From Actinomadura violacea (lineage in GTDB: Bacteria; Actinomycetota; Actinomycetes; Streptosporangiales; Streptosporangiaceae): 64,000 nucleotides of DNA. A program made the position numbers and the translations under genes. Numbering within the stretch: position 1 is the first letter of the stretch; every line of letters starts with the position of its first letter. Where the stretch lies: contig NZ_JAGEPF010000039.1 in assembly GCF_017573465.1 (NCBI RefSeq), positions 1-64,000 of the forward strand, in the 5' to 3' direction. Shown piece by piece: positions 33,331 through 41,218 of the stretch. The notes under the pieces were generated by a model. That model had not been told where the DNA came from. It was given only the letters and a program-made list of their open reading frames with translations, and ran no database searches.

Positions 33331-34575
33331 ATGACCGATTCGGTCAGCGACGTCGTCATCGCCGGCGCCGGGCCCTACGGCCTGTCGACCGCCGCGCACC
33401 TGCAGAACCTCGGGCTCGACGTGCGGATCATCGGCACGCCGATGGAGTACTGGGCCACCAGCATGCCGGAGGGCATGCACCTGAAGTCCGAGGGGTTCGC
33501 CTCCAGCCTCGGGGCGCCGCAGGACGGGCTGCGCTTCACCGACCGCCACCCGGAGTGGCGGCTCGGCCAGCCGATCCCGCTGGACACCTTCGTCGCCTAC
33601 GGCCGCTGGTTCGCCGAGCAGGCGGTGCCGGGCGTCGAGCCCGGCGAGGTCGTGAAGGTGGAGCGCGGCGGCCCGGCCGGATACGAGGTGACCCTGGCCG
33701 GCGGCGAGGTGATCGGGGCCCGCGCGGTCGTGGTCGCCGTCGGCGTCGGGCCGTTCGCGCACCTGCCCGAGGAACTGTCGGGCATGCCGTCCTGGCTCGT
33801 CTCGCACAGCGGCGACCACCGCGACCTGAGCCTGTTCGCGGGCAAGGACGTCGCGGTCGTCGGGGCCGGGCAGTCGGCGCTGGAGACGGCGGTGCTGCTG
33901 GCCGACGCGGGCGCGCACCCGCACGTCCTCGCGCGGCGCGGCGAGATCGACTGGAACAGCGTGCCGAAGGAGCACCGCACCGGCGGCGAGCGGCTGCGGG
34001 AGGGCCCGCGGTCCGGGCTCGGCACCGGGTACCGGACGTGGGTGCTGGCGGAGCGGCCCGGGTTCGTCCGGTACCTGCCGGAGCGGACTCGGCTGCGGCT
34101 CGTCCGCGAGACGCTGCCGCCCGCCGGGGCGTGGTGGCTGCGCGACCGGCTGGACGAGCGGGTCCGGGTGTCGACGGGCCGGCAGCTGGTGAAGGCCGCC
34201 GCGCAGGACGACGTCATCGCGATCACCACCGTCGACCGGACGGGGCGGCGGCTGGTCGTCGAGGCCGAGCACGTGATCGCCGCGACCGGGTTCGTGCCGG
34301 ACGTCGAGCGGCTGAAGCTGCTGTCGCCGGAGCTGCGGGTGCGGGTGGACAGCCGGCTCGGCGCGCCGGTGCTCAGCGCGAGCTTCGAGTCGTCGATGCC
34401 GGGCCTGTACTTCGCGGGCCTCGCGGCGGCGCCGACGTTCGGGCCGGTGATGCGGTTCGTGCACGGCGCGGGCTTCGCCGCCCACCGGATCGCCCGGCAC
34501 ATCGTGCACCGGACGCCCCCGGCGGCCGCGGCGGCGCGGCGGCCCGCGCCCGCCCTGGAGACGGACGCGAGGTAG
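33331..34575 (+). CDS. FAD/NADPH-dependent monooxygenase-like protein
   Basis: 414 residues; a GGGGGGAACGAG ribosome site precedes the ATG. The FAD motif VVIAGAGPYGLSTAAHL is at about residues 8-24 and the NADPH motif VAVVGAGQSALETAVLL at about 173-189, with ATGFVPD near 318. This two-Rossmann layout is that of flavin-containing or N-hydroxylating monooxygenases. The substrate is not evident. Placement at the end of the exopolysaccharide locus next to an ATP-grasp ligase suggests a tailoring step. A strong terminator lies 70 bases beyond. Confidence 0.83.
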   Translation: MTDSVSDVVIAGAGPYGLSTAAHLQNLGLDVRIIGTPMEYWATSMPEGMHLKSEGFASSLGAPQDGLRFTDRHPEWRLGQPIPLDTFVAYGRWFAEQAVPGVEPGEVVKVERGGPAGYEVTLAGGEVIGARAVVVAVGVGPFAHLPEELSGMPSWLVSHSGDHRDLSLFAGKDVAVVGAGQSALETAVLLADAGAHPHVLARRGEIDWNSVPKEHRTGGERLREGPRSGLGTGYRTWVLAERPGFVRYLPERTRLRLVRETLPPAGAWWLRDRLDERVRVSTGRQLVKAAAQDDVIAITTVDRTGRRLVVEAEHVIAATGFVPDVERLKLLSPELRVRVDSRLGAPVLSASFESSMPGLYFAGLAAAPTFGPVMRFVHGAGFAAHRIARHIVHRTPPAAAAARRPAPALETDAR

Positions 34576-34577
34576 CC

Positions 34578-34633
34578 GGGAGGAGGAATCCGCTCCCGGG
34601 GGAGGAATCCCACCGGGAGAAGGAATCTCCACC
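34578..34633 (+). repeat. Three short imperfect repeats around GGAATC
   Basis: Three successive units (34578-34597, 34598-34614, 34615-34633), each a G-rich arm, GGAATCC/GGAATCT and a C-rich arm able to fold back. They lie immediately after the monooxygenase stop and directly before a strong stem-loop. They may be decayed copies of one hairpin. Confidence 0.6.
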
Positions 34634-34645
34634 GGACGGGACGAC

Positions 34646-34679
34646 GCCGGTGGCGCGCCGGGGCGGGCGCGCCACCGGC
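34646..34679. terminator. Strong terminator stem-loop at end of exopolysaccharide locus
   Basis: Perfect 14-base arms (GCCGGTGGCGCGCC at 34646-34659 and its complement at 34666-34679) with a 6-base loop. It separates the plus-strand locus (stop at 34575) from a small minus-strand gene ending at 34720. Confidence 0.82.
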
Positions 34680-34719
34680 GCCCGCTTGTGCGGGGCCGCC
34701 GCGCACGGCGGGCGCGTGA

Positions 34720-34998
34720 TCAGCGCCAGAGCGGGCGGGCCCGGCGCCGGACCCGTTCGACCCGCGCGGTGGCGAGCGCCCACTCGAGCCGGGAGCAGAG
34801 CGTCCAGACCCGCGTCCATTCCGGTCGCGTACGGATGAGGATCCACTCCGGCCTGCGGAAACGGCCGGGGACGCGGATGCCCTCGCGGGTGACGGAGTAG
34901 CGGACGGGGCGGGGTTCGCGGGGCCCGGCGGCGGTGCGCGGGCGCACCTGCCTGCGCGGTGACCAGGGCCAGGGGTTCGCGGGGGAGGGGGCTGGCAT
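34720..34998 (-). CDS. Small Arg/Trp-rich protein, unknown
   Basis: 92 residues from ATG 34998, chosen because a GAGGAG ribosome site lies 9 bases upstream. The protein is rich in Arg, Pro and Trp (PWPWSPRRQVRPR, RRPEWILIRTRPEWTRVWTL), with no cysteines, no signal peptide and no membrane helix. I do not recognise the family. The strand has a good ribosome site and an AT-richer upstream region, which argues for a real gene. A spurious frame remains possible because Arg/Pro/Ala-rich reading frames are common in this DNA. Confidence 0.45.
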   Translation of the reverse strand: MPAPSPANPWPWSPRRQVRPRTAAGPREPRPVRYSVTREGIRVPGRFRRPEWILIRTRPEWTRVWTLCSRLEWALATARVERVRRRARPLWR

Positions 34999-35367
34999 GC
35001 GGTCGGCTCCTCGGCTAGACGGCGACCTTGTCACCGAATGTAGCGCACCGAATACCGTGCGCCATGCTTCTCCCGGACATCGGCCCGAAACCGGGTGCCG
35101 GTGCCGCGGCCGGACCACCCGTGGAATAAGTCCCAATAAAACGGGCGAATTGCGGTTGAATCGCACTGTCGGCGGCTCTGGAAACCCGCCGGAACCCGGC
35201 TCGGGAAAAGCGAGATCCATCACCGGGTAAACGATGGCAAAGACGCGCCGACCTGCGCGGCAACGCATCGGTGAAGGCGCCCGGTGCGGTGCTACGGTCT
35301 TGCCGACCGGCCCGGAGCCGGACACCGGACGACGGCCCGACCAGGCCCGATGCGAGGAGATTCCGCA
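34999..35367. promoter_or_regulatory. 369-base divergent intergenic region, AT-richer core
   Basis: Between the small minus-strand gene and the secreted protein at 35368. Bases 35120-35240 are noticeably AT-richer than the rest, consistent with divergent promoters. No gene, RNA or clear repeat was seen. A GAGGAG site at its left edge and GAGGAGA at its right edge are the two ribosome sites. Confidence 0.45.
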
Positions 35368-36303
35368 GTGCGACGCCTACCGACCCGCCACGGGGCGCAC
35401 CGCCCCGATGCGCGTCGGCGCGCCCTCGGAACCGCGCTGGTACGCGTCGCGGCCATCGCCGGATTCGCCTTCGCCGGATGGCTCGCCCTCAGTTCCCTTA
35501 ACCAGTCCGCCTACGCCGCACAAAGCGGCGGCGCGGGCCGCGGAACGGAGCGGGGCGGGCAGTGGAACCCGGTCCGGGACACCGCCGGCGATCCCGCCGG
35601 GATCGGCGGGCTCTCCACGCTCCGCCATTTCCGGTTCGTGGGCGGCCGCCCCACCGCGGGCACGCCCGGCGCCGTCGCCGGCGACGTCCGCGAGGCCGGC
35701 GAGCACCCGATCACCTACCTCGGCGAGCGCGGGCGCGACGCCGCCGCCGACGGCGGCCACGTCGCCCGGTCGGTGGACCGCACCGCCCGCGGCACCGTGC
35801 GCAAGACCGCCGACGCGGCCGGCGTGCCGGAGCTGCGGCTCCCGGACGTCCGGACGGGCGGTGCCGGCGTCGGCCGGCTCGTGCACGGCATGACCGGTCC
35901 GCGGACCGCGCCGCACGGCGCCCCGCGCCCCGCCGCGCACGCGCCCTCGCAGCACGCCGCCGCGGCGCACGCGGACGGGCATGGCACCGCCCATGTCCCG
36001 GGGCACATCGCTGCGGACCGCCACGCGGCCGCCAAAGCGCCGTCCGGCGCTCACCGCTCCGGCGGGCACTGCCGGATGTGCGGGGACGGGCACCGCCTGC
36101 CCGGCGGTCCCGCGATGCCGTCCGAGCAGGACGGCAACCCGCGCAGCGGGCCGCCGTCCGGCGGGCACCCGTTCGGGCCGGTCGCCGACCTCGGCACCGC
36201 CCAGCGGCTGCAGGCGCCGCACGCCGCCGGCCGCGGCGCGTTCCACCGCACCGCGCTGACCGACGAGGCCGCTCCGGGCCGCCCGTCGGTCGTCCCCGAC
36301 TAG
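35368..36303 (+). CDS. Secreted Ala/Gly/His-rich protein next to chaplin
   Basis: 311 residues from GTG 35368, preferred over ATG 35350 because GCGAGGAGA lies 8 bases upstream. A basic head, then one hydrophobic stretch (VRVAAIAGFAFAGWLALSSL) and a cleavage-like SAYAAQS form a signal peptide. The mature protein is hydrophilic, rich in His, Ala, Gly and Arg, with one CxxC (GHCRMCGDGH) near residue 235 and no enzyme motif. Similar proteins with a WLAL...AYA signal stand beside chaplin genes in other sporulating actinomycetes, which suggests a surface or developmental role. Function unknown. Confidence 0.7.
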   Translation: MRRLPTRHGAHRPDARRRALGTALVRVAAIAGFAFAGWLALSSLNQSAYAAQSGGAGRGTERGGQWNPVRDTAGDPAGIGGLSTLRHFRFVGGRPTAGTPGAVAGDVREAGEHPITYLGERGRDAAADGGHVARSVDRTARGTVRKTADAAGVPELRLPDVRTGGAGVGRLVHGMTGPRTAPHGAPRPAAHAPSQHAAAAHADGHGTAHVPGHIAADRHAAAKAPSGAHRSGGHCRMCGDGHRLPGGPAMPSEQDGNPRSGPPSGGHPFGPVADLGTAQRLQAPHAAGRGAFHRTALTDEAAPGRPSVVPD

Positions 36304-36554
36304 CACCCCGCTCTCCGGGCACCCGCGCGTTCCCGCGCGTTCCCGCGCGGCTCGTGCCGGAAGCCGCCCGTCCCCGCCCGCGCGACTCCCGCGCCGGCCC
36401 TCGGACGGCCGCTTCCCGCCCGTCCCCCGTCTCACACCGATCTTTTCTCCGAGCGGCACGGTCCTGGCCAGACCGCTGCCCGCTGCGCTCACCCGGACGG
36501 TGCACGCAGTGATCATCACCGATTCACCGATTCACCGAAAGAAGGAGCAACACC
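36304..36554 (+). promoter_or_regulatory. Leader region of the chaplin gene with short direct repeats
   Basis: 251 bases. Near its left end, CCCGCGCGTT occurs in tandem from 36322 (two full copies and a partial third). At 36521-36538 the 9-base unit GATTCACCG is repeated next to the ribosome site AAGAAGGAGC. No firm promoter hexamers could be assigned. Confidence 0.4.
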
Positions 36555-37775
36555 ATGCGCATCTGGGCAAGGAACACCGGCCGCGCCGCTCTCGTCGCGG
36601 CGGGCTGCGTCGCCATGGGGGCGACCGGACTCGGCGCCCCCGCCTCCGCGGACAACCGCACCAGCGGCGACCTGTCCATCCTCGGCGGCAACCAGGTCGT
36701 CGCGCCGATCTCCGTCCCGATCGACGTCAGCGGCAACGCCGTCGGCGCCGTCGCCGGAATCGCCCAGGCCGGGTCCAAGGGCGGCGCGTCCGTCGAGCGG
36801 CGCGGCCGCGACGGCGGCGACATGCACACCTCGGGCAACCTGTCGATCGGCGGCGGCAACCAGGTCTACGCCCCGATCTCCATCCCGGTGGACGTCTGCG
36901 GCAACGCCGTCGGCGCCATCATCGGCATCGCGAGGGCCGGCTGCGAGGGCGGCGCGTCCGTCAAGAAGGGCGGGCACAAGGAGCACTCCGGCTGGCGCGC
37001 GGGCGGCGCGGCCACCGCGCCCGGCGAGCGGCAGGCGTCCGCGGCGACGGGCGCGGCCGCGCCGGCCGCCGCGCCCGCCGCCGGGAACGGCCGCATGGGC
37101 GGCTGGGACGGCGGCTGGGGCGGCCGCAAGCACGGGATGCAGACGTCCGGGAACCTGTCGATCCTGGGCGGCAACCAGGTGTACGCGCCGATCTCCGTGC
37201 CGGTGAACGTCTGCGGCAACGCGATCTCCCTCATCGCGGGGATCACCCAGGCCGGCTGCAAGGGCGGCGCGTCCGTCCAGCGCAAGGGCGACGACACGCC
37301 GGACATGAAGACGTCCGGGAACCTGTCGATCCTCGGCGGCAACCAGGTGTACGCGCCGATCTCCGTGCCCGTGAACGTCTGCGGCAACGCGATCGGCGCG
37401 GTCCTCGGCATCGCGCAGGCGGGCTGCAAGGGCGGCGCCTCCGTCACCAGCGGCGGCCACGAGCACAAGCGGCCGCCGATCAAGCACTTCCCGAAGAAGC
37501 CGCACCACAAGAAGCACCACCACTACAAGCCGTCCAAGCACCGCCCGGCGGCCGGGCACCACAAGCTGCCGTCGACCCTGCGCGGGACCAGCGAGCGCAT
37601 CGCGATGGGGCCGGACTACCGCAGCGCCGACGGCATGCCCGCCGTCCAGGACCTGCTGGGCAAGGTCACCCGGATCGCCAAGCCGGTCGCGAACGTCGCG
37701 CCGGGACAGATCGGCACGCAGCTGCCCCAGGGCAACGAGGCCCCGGTCAAGCTGGGCACCCCGCTGACCCACTGA
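36555..37775 (+). CDS. Chaplin-type surface protein with four chaplin domains
   Basis: 406 residues; AAGGAGC precedes the ATG. A signal peptide ends near ASADN. Four chaplin-like domains lie at about residues 36-79, 91-137, 195-240 and 251-297, each with SGNLSILGGNQV, API(S)VPV(N/D)VCGNA and AGCKGGASV. Domains 2-4 keep the two cysteines; in domain 1 both are serine (Ser59, Ser74). A Gly/Ala linker separates domains 2 and 3. After domain 4 comes a Lys/His-rich stretch (KKPHHKKHHHYKPSKHR) and a final helical segment. No LAxTG sorting motif or membrane anchor is present. Chaplins assemble into hydrophobic amyloid films on aerial hyphae and spores. Confidence 0.87.
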   Translation: MRIWARNTGRAALVAAGCVAMGATGLGAPASADNRTSGDLSILGGNQVVAPISVPIDVSGNAVGAVAGIAQAGSKGGASVERRGRDGGDMHTSGNLSIGGGNQVYAPISIPVDVCGNAVGAIIGIARAGCEGGASVKKGGHKEHSGWRAGGAATAPGERQASAATGAAAPAAAPAAGNGRMGGWDGGWGGRKHGMQTSGNLSILGGNQVYAPISVPVNVCGNAISLIAGITQAGCKGGASVQRKGDDTPDMKTSGNLSILGGNQVYAPISVPVNVCGNAIGAVLGIAQAGCKGGASVTSGGHEHKRPPIKHFPKKPHHKKHHHYKPSKHRPAAGHHKLPSTLRGTSERIAMGPDYRSADGMPAVQDLLGKVTRIAKPVANVAPGQIGTQLPQGNEAPVKLGTPLTH

Positions 37776-37809
37776 GTCACCCGAACGCCGGGCCGCCCGG
37801 CCGCGACCG

Positions 37810-37937
37810 GGCCGGATGACGATCCGGCCGGCCGGCGGGCGAGCCGGAGGCGACACGGCGAAGGGGACGGCAGACGTGCCGTCCCCTTCCCGCGCCCGGG
37901 CGGCGCGGCCCTCCCGTGCGGGCCGCGCCGCCCGGGC
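37810..37937 (+). terminator. Three consecutive stem-loops after the chaplin gene
   Basis: Hairpin 1: 8-base arms 37810-37817 and 37822-37829. Hairpin 2: perfect 13-base arms 37860-37872 and 37877-37889 with a 4-base loop. Hairpin 3: perfect 17-base arms 37894-37910 and 37921-37937 with a 10-base loop, followed by TTCT. The two strong ones are tandem terminators that isolate the chaplin transcript from the sortase gene, or stabilise its 3' end. Confidence 0.8.
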
Positions 37938-37970
37938 TTCTCACCACCGAAGACGGAGACGAGGCCGAAG

Positions 37971-38567
37971 ATGAAGATCATGTATTCGAGGCGCCCGGGA
38001 CGGACGTTACGCGCGCCGGCCTGGACGCTGCCTGCCACCGCGCTGCTGGCCGCGGGGTGCGTGACCGCCGCCGGGATGCCCGCGGCGGCCGGTGCGCCGG
38101 CCGGAGCGGCCGCCCGGACCGCCGCCGCGGCGCGCGTCCACCGGCCGCGGATCGGCAAGGTGATCGCCACCATCACGATCAAGCGGATCCACCTGAAGAT
38201 CAAGGTGCGGGAGGGCGTCACCGAGCGCGTCCTCAGCCGGGGCGTCGGGCACTACCCGAGGACGGCCCCGCCCGGAACCCTCGGCAACACCGTCCTGCTC
38301 GGGCACCGCACCACCTGGCTGCACCCGTTCGGCAGGCTCGACCGGCTGCGGCGCGGCGACCGGATCGTCCTCAAGGCGCACCACCGCACCTACGTCTACC
38401 GGGTGCGCGGCCGGCACATCATCACCCCGACCGACCGGCGCGCGCTCGAACCCGTCCCGTTCAAGCGCGGAAAGGCGCCGGACGGCAAGTACGTCACGCT
38501 CATCAGCTGCACCCCGAAAGGCTCCGACCGGCACCGCATCGTGGTCGTCGGCAAGATGAGGAAATGA
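37971..38567 (+). CDS. Class E-type sortase
   Basis: 198 residues from ATG 37971. An N-terminal signal/anchor helix (about 18-40) and an Ala-rich linker precede the sortase fold: GHYPRTAPPGTLGNTVLLGHRTTW with catalytic His112, then VTLISCTPKGSDRHRIVV with Cys180 and Arg187 or Arg189. This matches the His-Cys-Arg triad and the small size of class E/F sortases, which in Streptomyces anchor long chaplins through LAxTG motifs. No LAxTG protein is in the window, so the substrates are elsewhere. Codon 13 (38007-38009) is TTA, suggesting bldA-dependent translation. Confidence 0.87.
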   Translation: MKIMYSRRPGRTLRAPAWTLPATALLAAGCVTAAGMPAAAGAPAGAAARTAAAARVHRPRIGKVIATITIKRIHLKIKVREGVTERVLSRGVGHYPRTAPPGTLGNTVLLGHRTTWLHPFGRLDRLRRGDRIVLKAHHRTYVYRVRGRHIITPTDRRALEPVPFKRGKAPDGKYVTLISCTPKGSDRHRIVVVGKMRK

Positions 38568-38585
38568 GCGGCCGCGACATTCCGG

Positions 38586-39671
38586 CTAGGCGGGCGAACG
38601 AGCCCCGTAAAGGGCGATGAGCCCGTCGTAGTCGCCCTTCCCCAGGGTGGCCGGGTCGTCGTCGCAGGACGCGACGGTCGGCGCCATGGTCAGCTCGGAG
38701 TGCTGCGACCCCTCGACGTGACCGAGGCCGAGCATGTGGCCCGTCTCGTGCGTCGTGACGGCCGCCGCGTCGTAGCTGCCCGCCGGGCAGGACGAGCCGT
38801 CCTGCGGGCCCGGCCACCACTTCTTCCCCTGCGTCTGCAGCGCGGTGTCGCTCTCGATCGTCGTCGGCCCGCGGAACCAGGTGCAGGTCGCCGCGAGGAC
38901 GTCCGGCTCCGCGCCCGGCATCGCCTGCCAGCCGGACACGTTCGTCCCGTCGTGCTCCCCGCAGGTCGCGTCGGCGGTCACGTTCGGCGCCGTGGTCGTC
39001 TGGCCCGCGTACTTCTGCGAGACGTCCGGCAGCGGCGCGAACGCGTGCGACGGAGTGCAGTCGGTCTTGGCGTCGAACATGTCGGTGATGCCGGTGGACA
39101 CGCCCGACATCGGCAGGCCCGCCGTGCCGGGGTAGTAGTGCCACTCGATCGTGGCGCCCTTCGGCCACTTGCTCGGTTCCTGCTGGTAGGCGCCGTCCTT
39201 GCAGGCGTCCATCGGCGCGCGGAACGCGCGCGGCCGGCCCTGCGGCACCCGCGTCCCGGTGGCGGTGAGGGTGATCTCGCCCTTCGCCTCGTCCACCTCG
39301 ACGCGCAGCTCGGACGCGCCGTCGGTGCGCAGCGAGTGCGCGGTCACCGAGGTGCCGTCGGACGGGACCGTCGCGGCCAGCCCGTTCTCGCCGCGGACGA
39401 CCCGGCCGCGCAGGTCGCAGTCGGACAGCCTGACCTTCTGCGGCATGGCGCGCGCCCTCAGCGCCCCGCTCGCCTTGCACCAGGTGGGCGGGCGGTGCGC
39501 GGCGGCGCCGGTGCCTGTGGTGCCGGTGCCCGTGCCGGCGGTGCCCGTGGTGCCGGTGCCCGCGGTGGCGGTGCCCGCGCCCGCGGCGACCATGCAGGAC
39601 AGGGCCGTGACGGCGGTGGCGCACCAGGCGCCGGTGCGCCGCCCGCGTCCGGCGGGCGAGACGTCGTCCAT
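38586..39671 (-). CDS. Secreted zinc metalloprotease, metzincin (matrixin-like)
   Basis: 361 residues from ATG 39671 with GGAGAA six bases upstream. The signal peptide is followed by a Thr/Gly/Ala repeat (TGTTGTAGTGTG) and a pro-like region. The zinc site HETGHMLGLGHVEGSQH near residue 315 has the metzincin pattern HExxHxxGxxH, followed by the Met-turn LTMAP. Several cysteines (CKASG, CDLRG, CEHDG, CTWFR, SCPAG, SCDDD) suggest disulfides. The enzyme is exported and cleaves proteins outside the cell; the substrate is unknown. The gene converges on the sortase gene with only 18 bases between stops. Confidence 0.87.
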   Translation of the reverse strand: MDDVSPAGRGRRTGAWCATAVTALSCMVAAGAGTATAGTGTTGTAGTGTGTTGTGAAAHRPPTWCKASGALRARAMPQKVRLSDCDLRGRVVRGENGLAATVPSDGTSVTAHSLRTDGASELRVEVDEAKGEITLTATGTRVPQGRPRAFRAPMDACKDGAYQQEPSKWPKGATIEWHYYPGTAGLPMSGVSTGITDMFDAKTDCTPSHAFAPLPDVSQKYAGQTTTAPNVTADATCGEHDGTNVSGWQAMPGAEPDVLAATCTWFRGPTTIESDTALQTQGKKWWPGPQDGSSCPAGSYDAAAVTTHETGHMLGLGHVEGSQHSELTMAPTVASCDDDPATLGKGDYDGLIALYGARSPA

Positions 39672-39884
39672 GCCATTTCTCCGATGTGTCGGTACGGGCT
39701 TCCACGCTCCAGCCGTCAGTCTTTCGCGACGCCGGAAAAGGCAAACCGGCACAGCCTAAAATGATCACCACGCTGCGAATATCGCCATTGCGAAATAGGC
39801 GGCCATCTGCGCATCTTCCGGAAAATGACGGCGGGCGCCCGCGGCGGCGTCCGGTCAGTATCCGGCAAATCGGTGTTCATAGTT

Positions 39885-39902
39885 CGGTAAACGCGTTTAC
39901 CG
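39885..39902. promoter_or_regulatory. 18-bp perfect palindrome CGGTAAACGCGTTTACCG
   Basis: The palindrome has a central CG and lies 45 bases before the start of the PRC-barrel gene, in an AT-richer promoter zone. The AAACGCGTTT core is like operators bound by LacI/GalR-family repressors. No LacI-type gene lies in the window, so the regulator would act in trans. Confidence 0.6.
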
Positions 39903-39946
39903 GTGCCCGGTACGGAAAAATCAGGAGGTAATCAGGCAACTCGGGG

Positions 39947-40990
39947 GTGTTCAACGTGCAGACGCAGACACAGGTGCGGGAACTCATGGGCATGAGCGTG
40001 ACCGACACCCACGGCACCAAGGTCGGCACGGTCAAGCAGGTCTACCTCAACGACGACTCCGGCGCGCCGGAATGGGTCACGGTGCACACCGGCTGGTTCG
40101 GGATGCGGGAGAGCTTCGTCCCGCTGTCCGGCGCCCGCAAGGCCCAGGACGCGCTGCAGGTCCCCTACGACAAGGAGACGATCAAGGGCGCGCCGAACGT
40201 CGACGCCGACGAGCACCTGTCGCACGCCCAGATCGTCGACCTCTACCGGCACTACGGCGTCCGCCCGCCGAGCGGCCGCCGCACCGAGGGCGGCGAGGGC
40301 ACCGCCGAGGCCGACGCGGACCGCCGCACCGGCACCGACCGCGGGACGGGCACCGGCCGCGGCACCGACATGGGCAAGGCCGGCGACCAGGCCGAGGCCG
40401 CCGACAAGGGCGCCGACCAGGGCACCACCGGCGCGCAGGGCCGCGCCCCGTCCGGCATGGCCGGCACGTCCGGCACCGCGGGCACGCCCGGCACCGCGGG
40501 CGCCGCGGGCGCCGCCGGAATGGCCGTGCACCCCGAGCGGGGCAAGGGCGGCGAGCCGCTGCCCGCGCAGCCCGGCGCCCCGACGCGGGAGATCACCCGG
40601 TCCGAGGAGCGGCTGCGCATCGACACCGAGCGGCACGAGGCCGGCCGCGTGCACGTGCGCAAGTGGGTGGAGACCGAGATGGTCGAGCGGACGATCCCGG
40701 TCAGCCACGAGGAGATCAAGATCGACCGCGAGCCGATCGCGGACGGCCGGCCCGACATGAAGATCAACGTCACCGAGGACGACGTGGAGATCATCCTCTA
40801 CGAGGAGCGCCCGGTGGTGGCCAAGGAGACCGTCCCGGTCGAGCGGGTCCGGATCCGCACCGAGCAGGTGCAGGACGAGCAGACCGTCCGCGGCGAGCTG
40901 CGCAAGGAGCGCGTCGAGGTCACCCGCGACGACGGCACCTCCGGCGAGCACGGCGGCGGGACCGGAGGCGGCGGCCGGCACCGCGGCTGA
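39947..40990 (+). CDS. PRC-barrel and DUF2382 (YsnF/AvaK) stress-type protein
   Basis: 347 residues from GTG 39947; an AGGAGGT at 39922-39928 is rather far, so a start at GTG 39956 is possible. Residues about 1-80 form a PRC-barrel (VTDTHGTKVGTVKQVYLNDDSGAPEWVTV). Residues 105-200 are Gly/Thr/Ala-rich linker with degenerate repeats. Residues about 212-325 are a DUF2382 domain (ITRSEERLRIDTERHEAGRVHVRKWVETE, VPVERVRIRTEQV). Proteins of this layout accumulate in osmotic or oxidative stress in actinobacteria. Soluble, no signal peptide. An 18-bp palindrome upstream suggests repression. Confidence 0.87.
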   Translation: MFNVQTQTQVRELMGMSVTDTHGTKVGTVKQVYLNDDSGAPEWVTVHTGWFGMRESFVPLSGARKAQDALQVPYDKETIKGAPNVDADEHLSHAQIVDLYRHYGVRPPSGRRTEGGEGTAEADADRRTGTDRGTGTGRGTDMGKAGDQAEAADKGADQGTTGAQGRAPSGMAGTSGTAGTPGTAGAAGAAGMAVHPERGKGGEPLPAQPGAPTREITRSEERLRIDTERHEAGRVHVRKWVETEMVERTIPVSHEEIKIDREPIADGRPDMKINVTEDDVEIILYEERPVVAKETVPVERVRIRTEQVQDEQTVRGELRKERVEVTRDDGTSGEHGGGTGGGGRHRG

Positions 40991-41152
40991 CCCCGGCCGG
41001 CACCGCACCGCCGGCACCCGCACGGCACCGCTTCCGACACCGCCCCGGCACGCTTCCGGCACCGCCGCCTGGCACCTTCCGAGTGACCGGACCGTGCGCG
41101 CCCGGTCGGCCCTTCCACCCGCAGGCCGGCCGGGCGCTCCGGCGCGCTCGCC

Positions 41153-41195
41153 CGCTGTCCGAACGGCGCTGTCCGGAACGGCGCTGTCCGGAACA
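41153..41195 (+). repeat. Three direct repeats of CGCTGTCCGGAAC in a promoter
   Basis: Three head-to-tail copies of a 14-15 base unit (the first lacks one G, CGCTGTCCGAAC) lie 24-66 bases before the regulator start. The last copy is also a partial dyad, GCTGT-CCGGA-ACAGC. A fourth partial match, TTCCGGACAT, overlaps the start codon. They look like operator iterons for the adjacent regulator. Confidence 0.55.
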
Positions 41196-41218
41196 GCTGC
41201 GGGCGTACGATTCCGGAC

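Noticed and set aside
36555..37775. Chaplin as substrate of the neighbouring sortase
   Set aside because: The C-terminus has no LAxTG motif, hydrophobic helix or basic tail, so it cannot be a standard sortase substrate.
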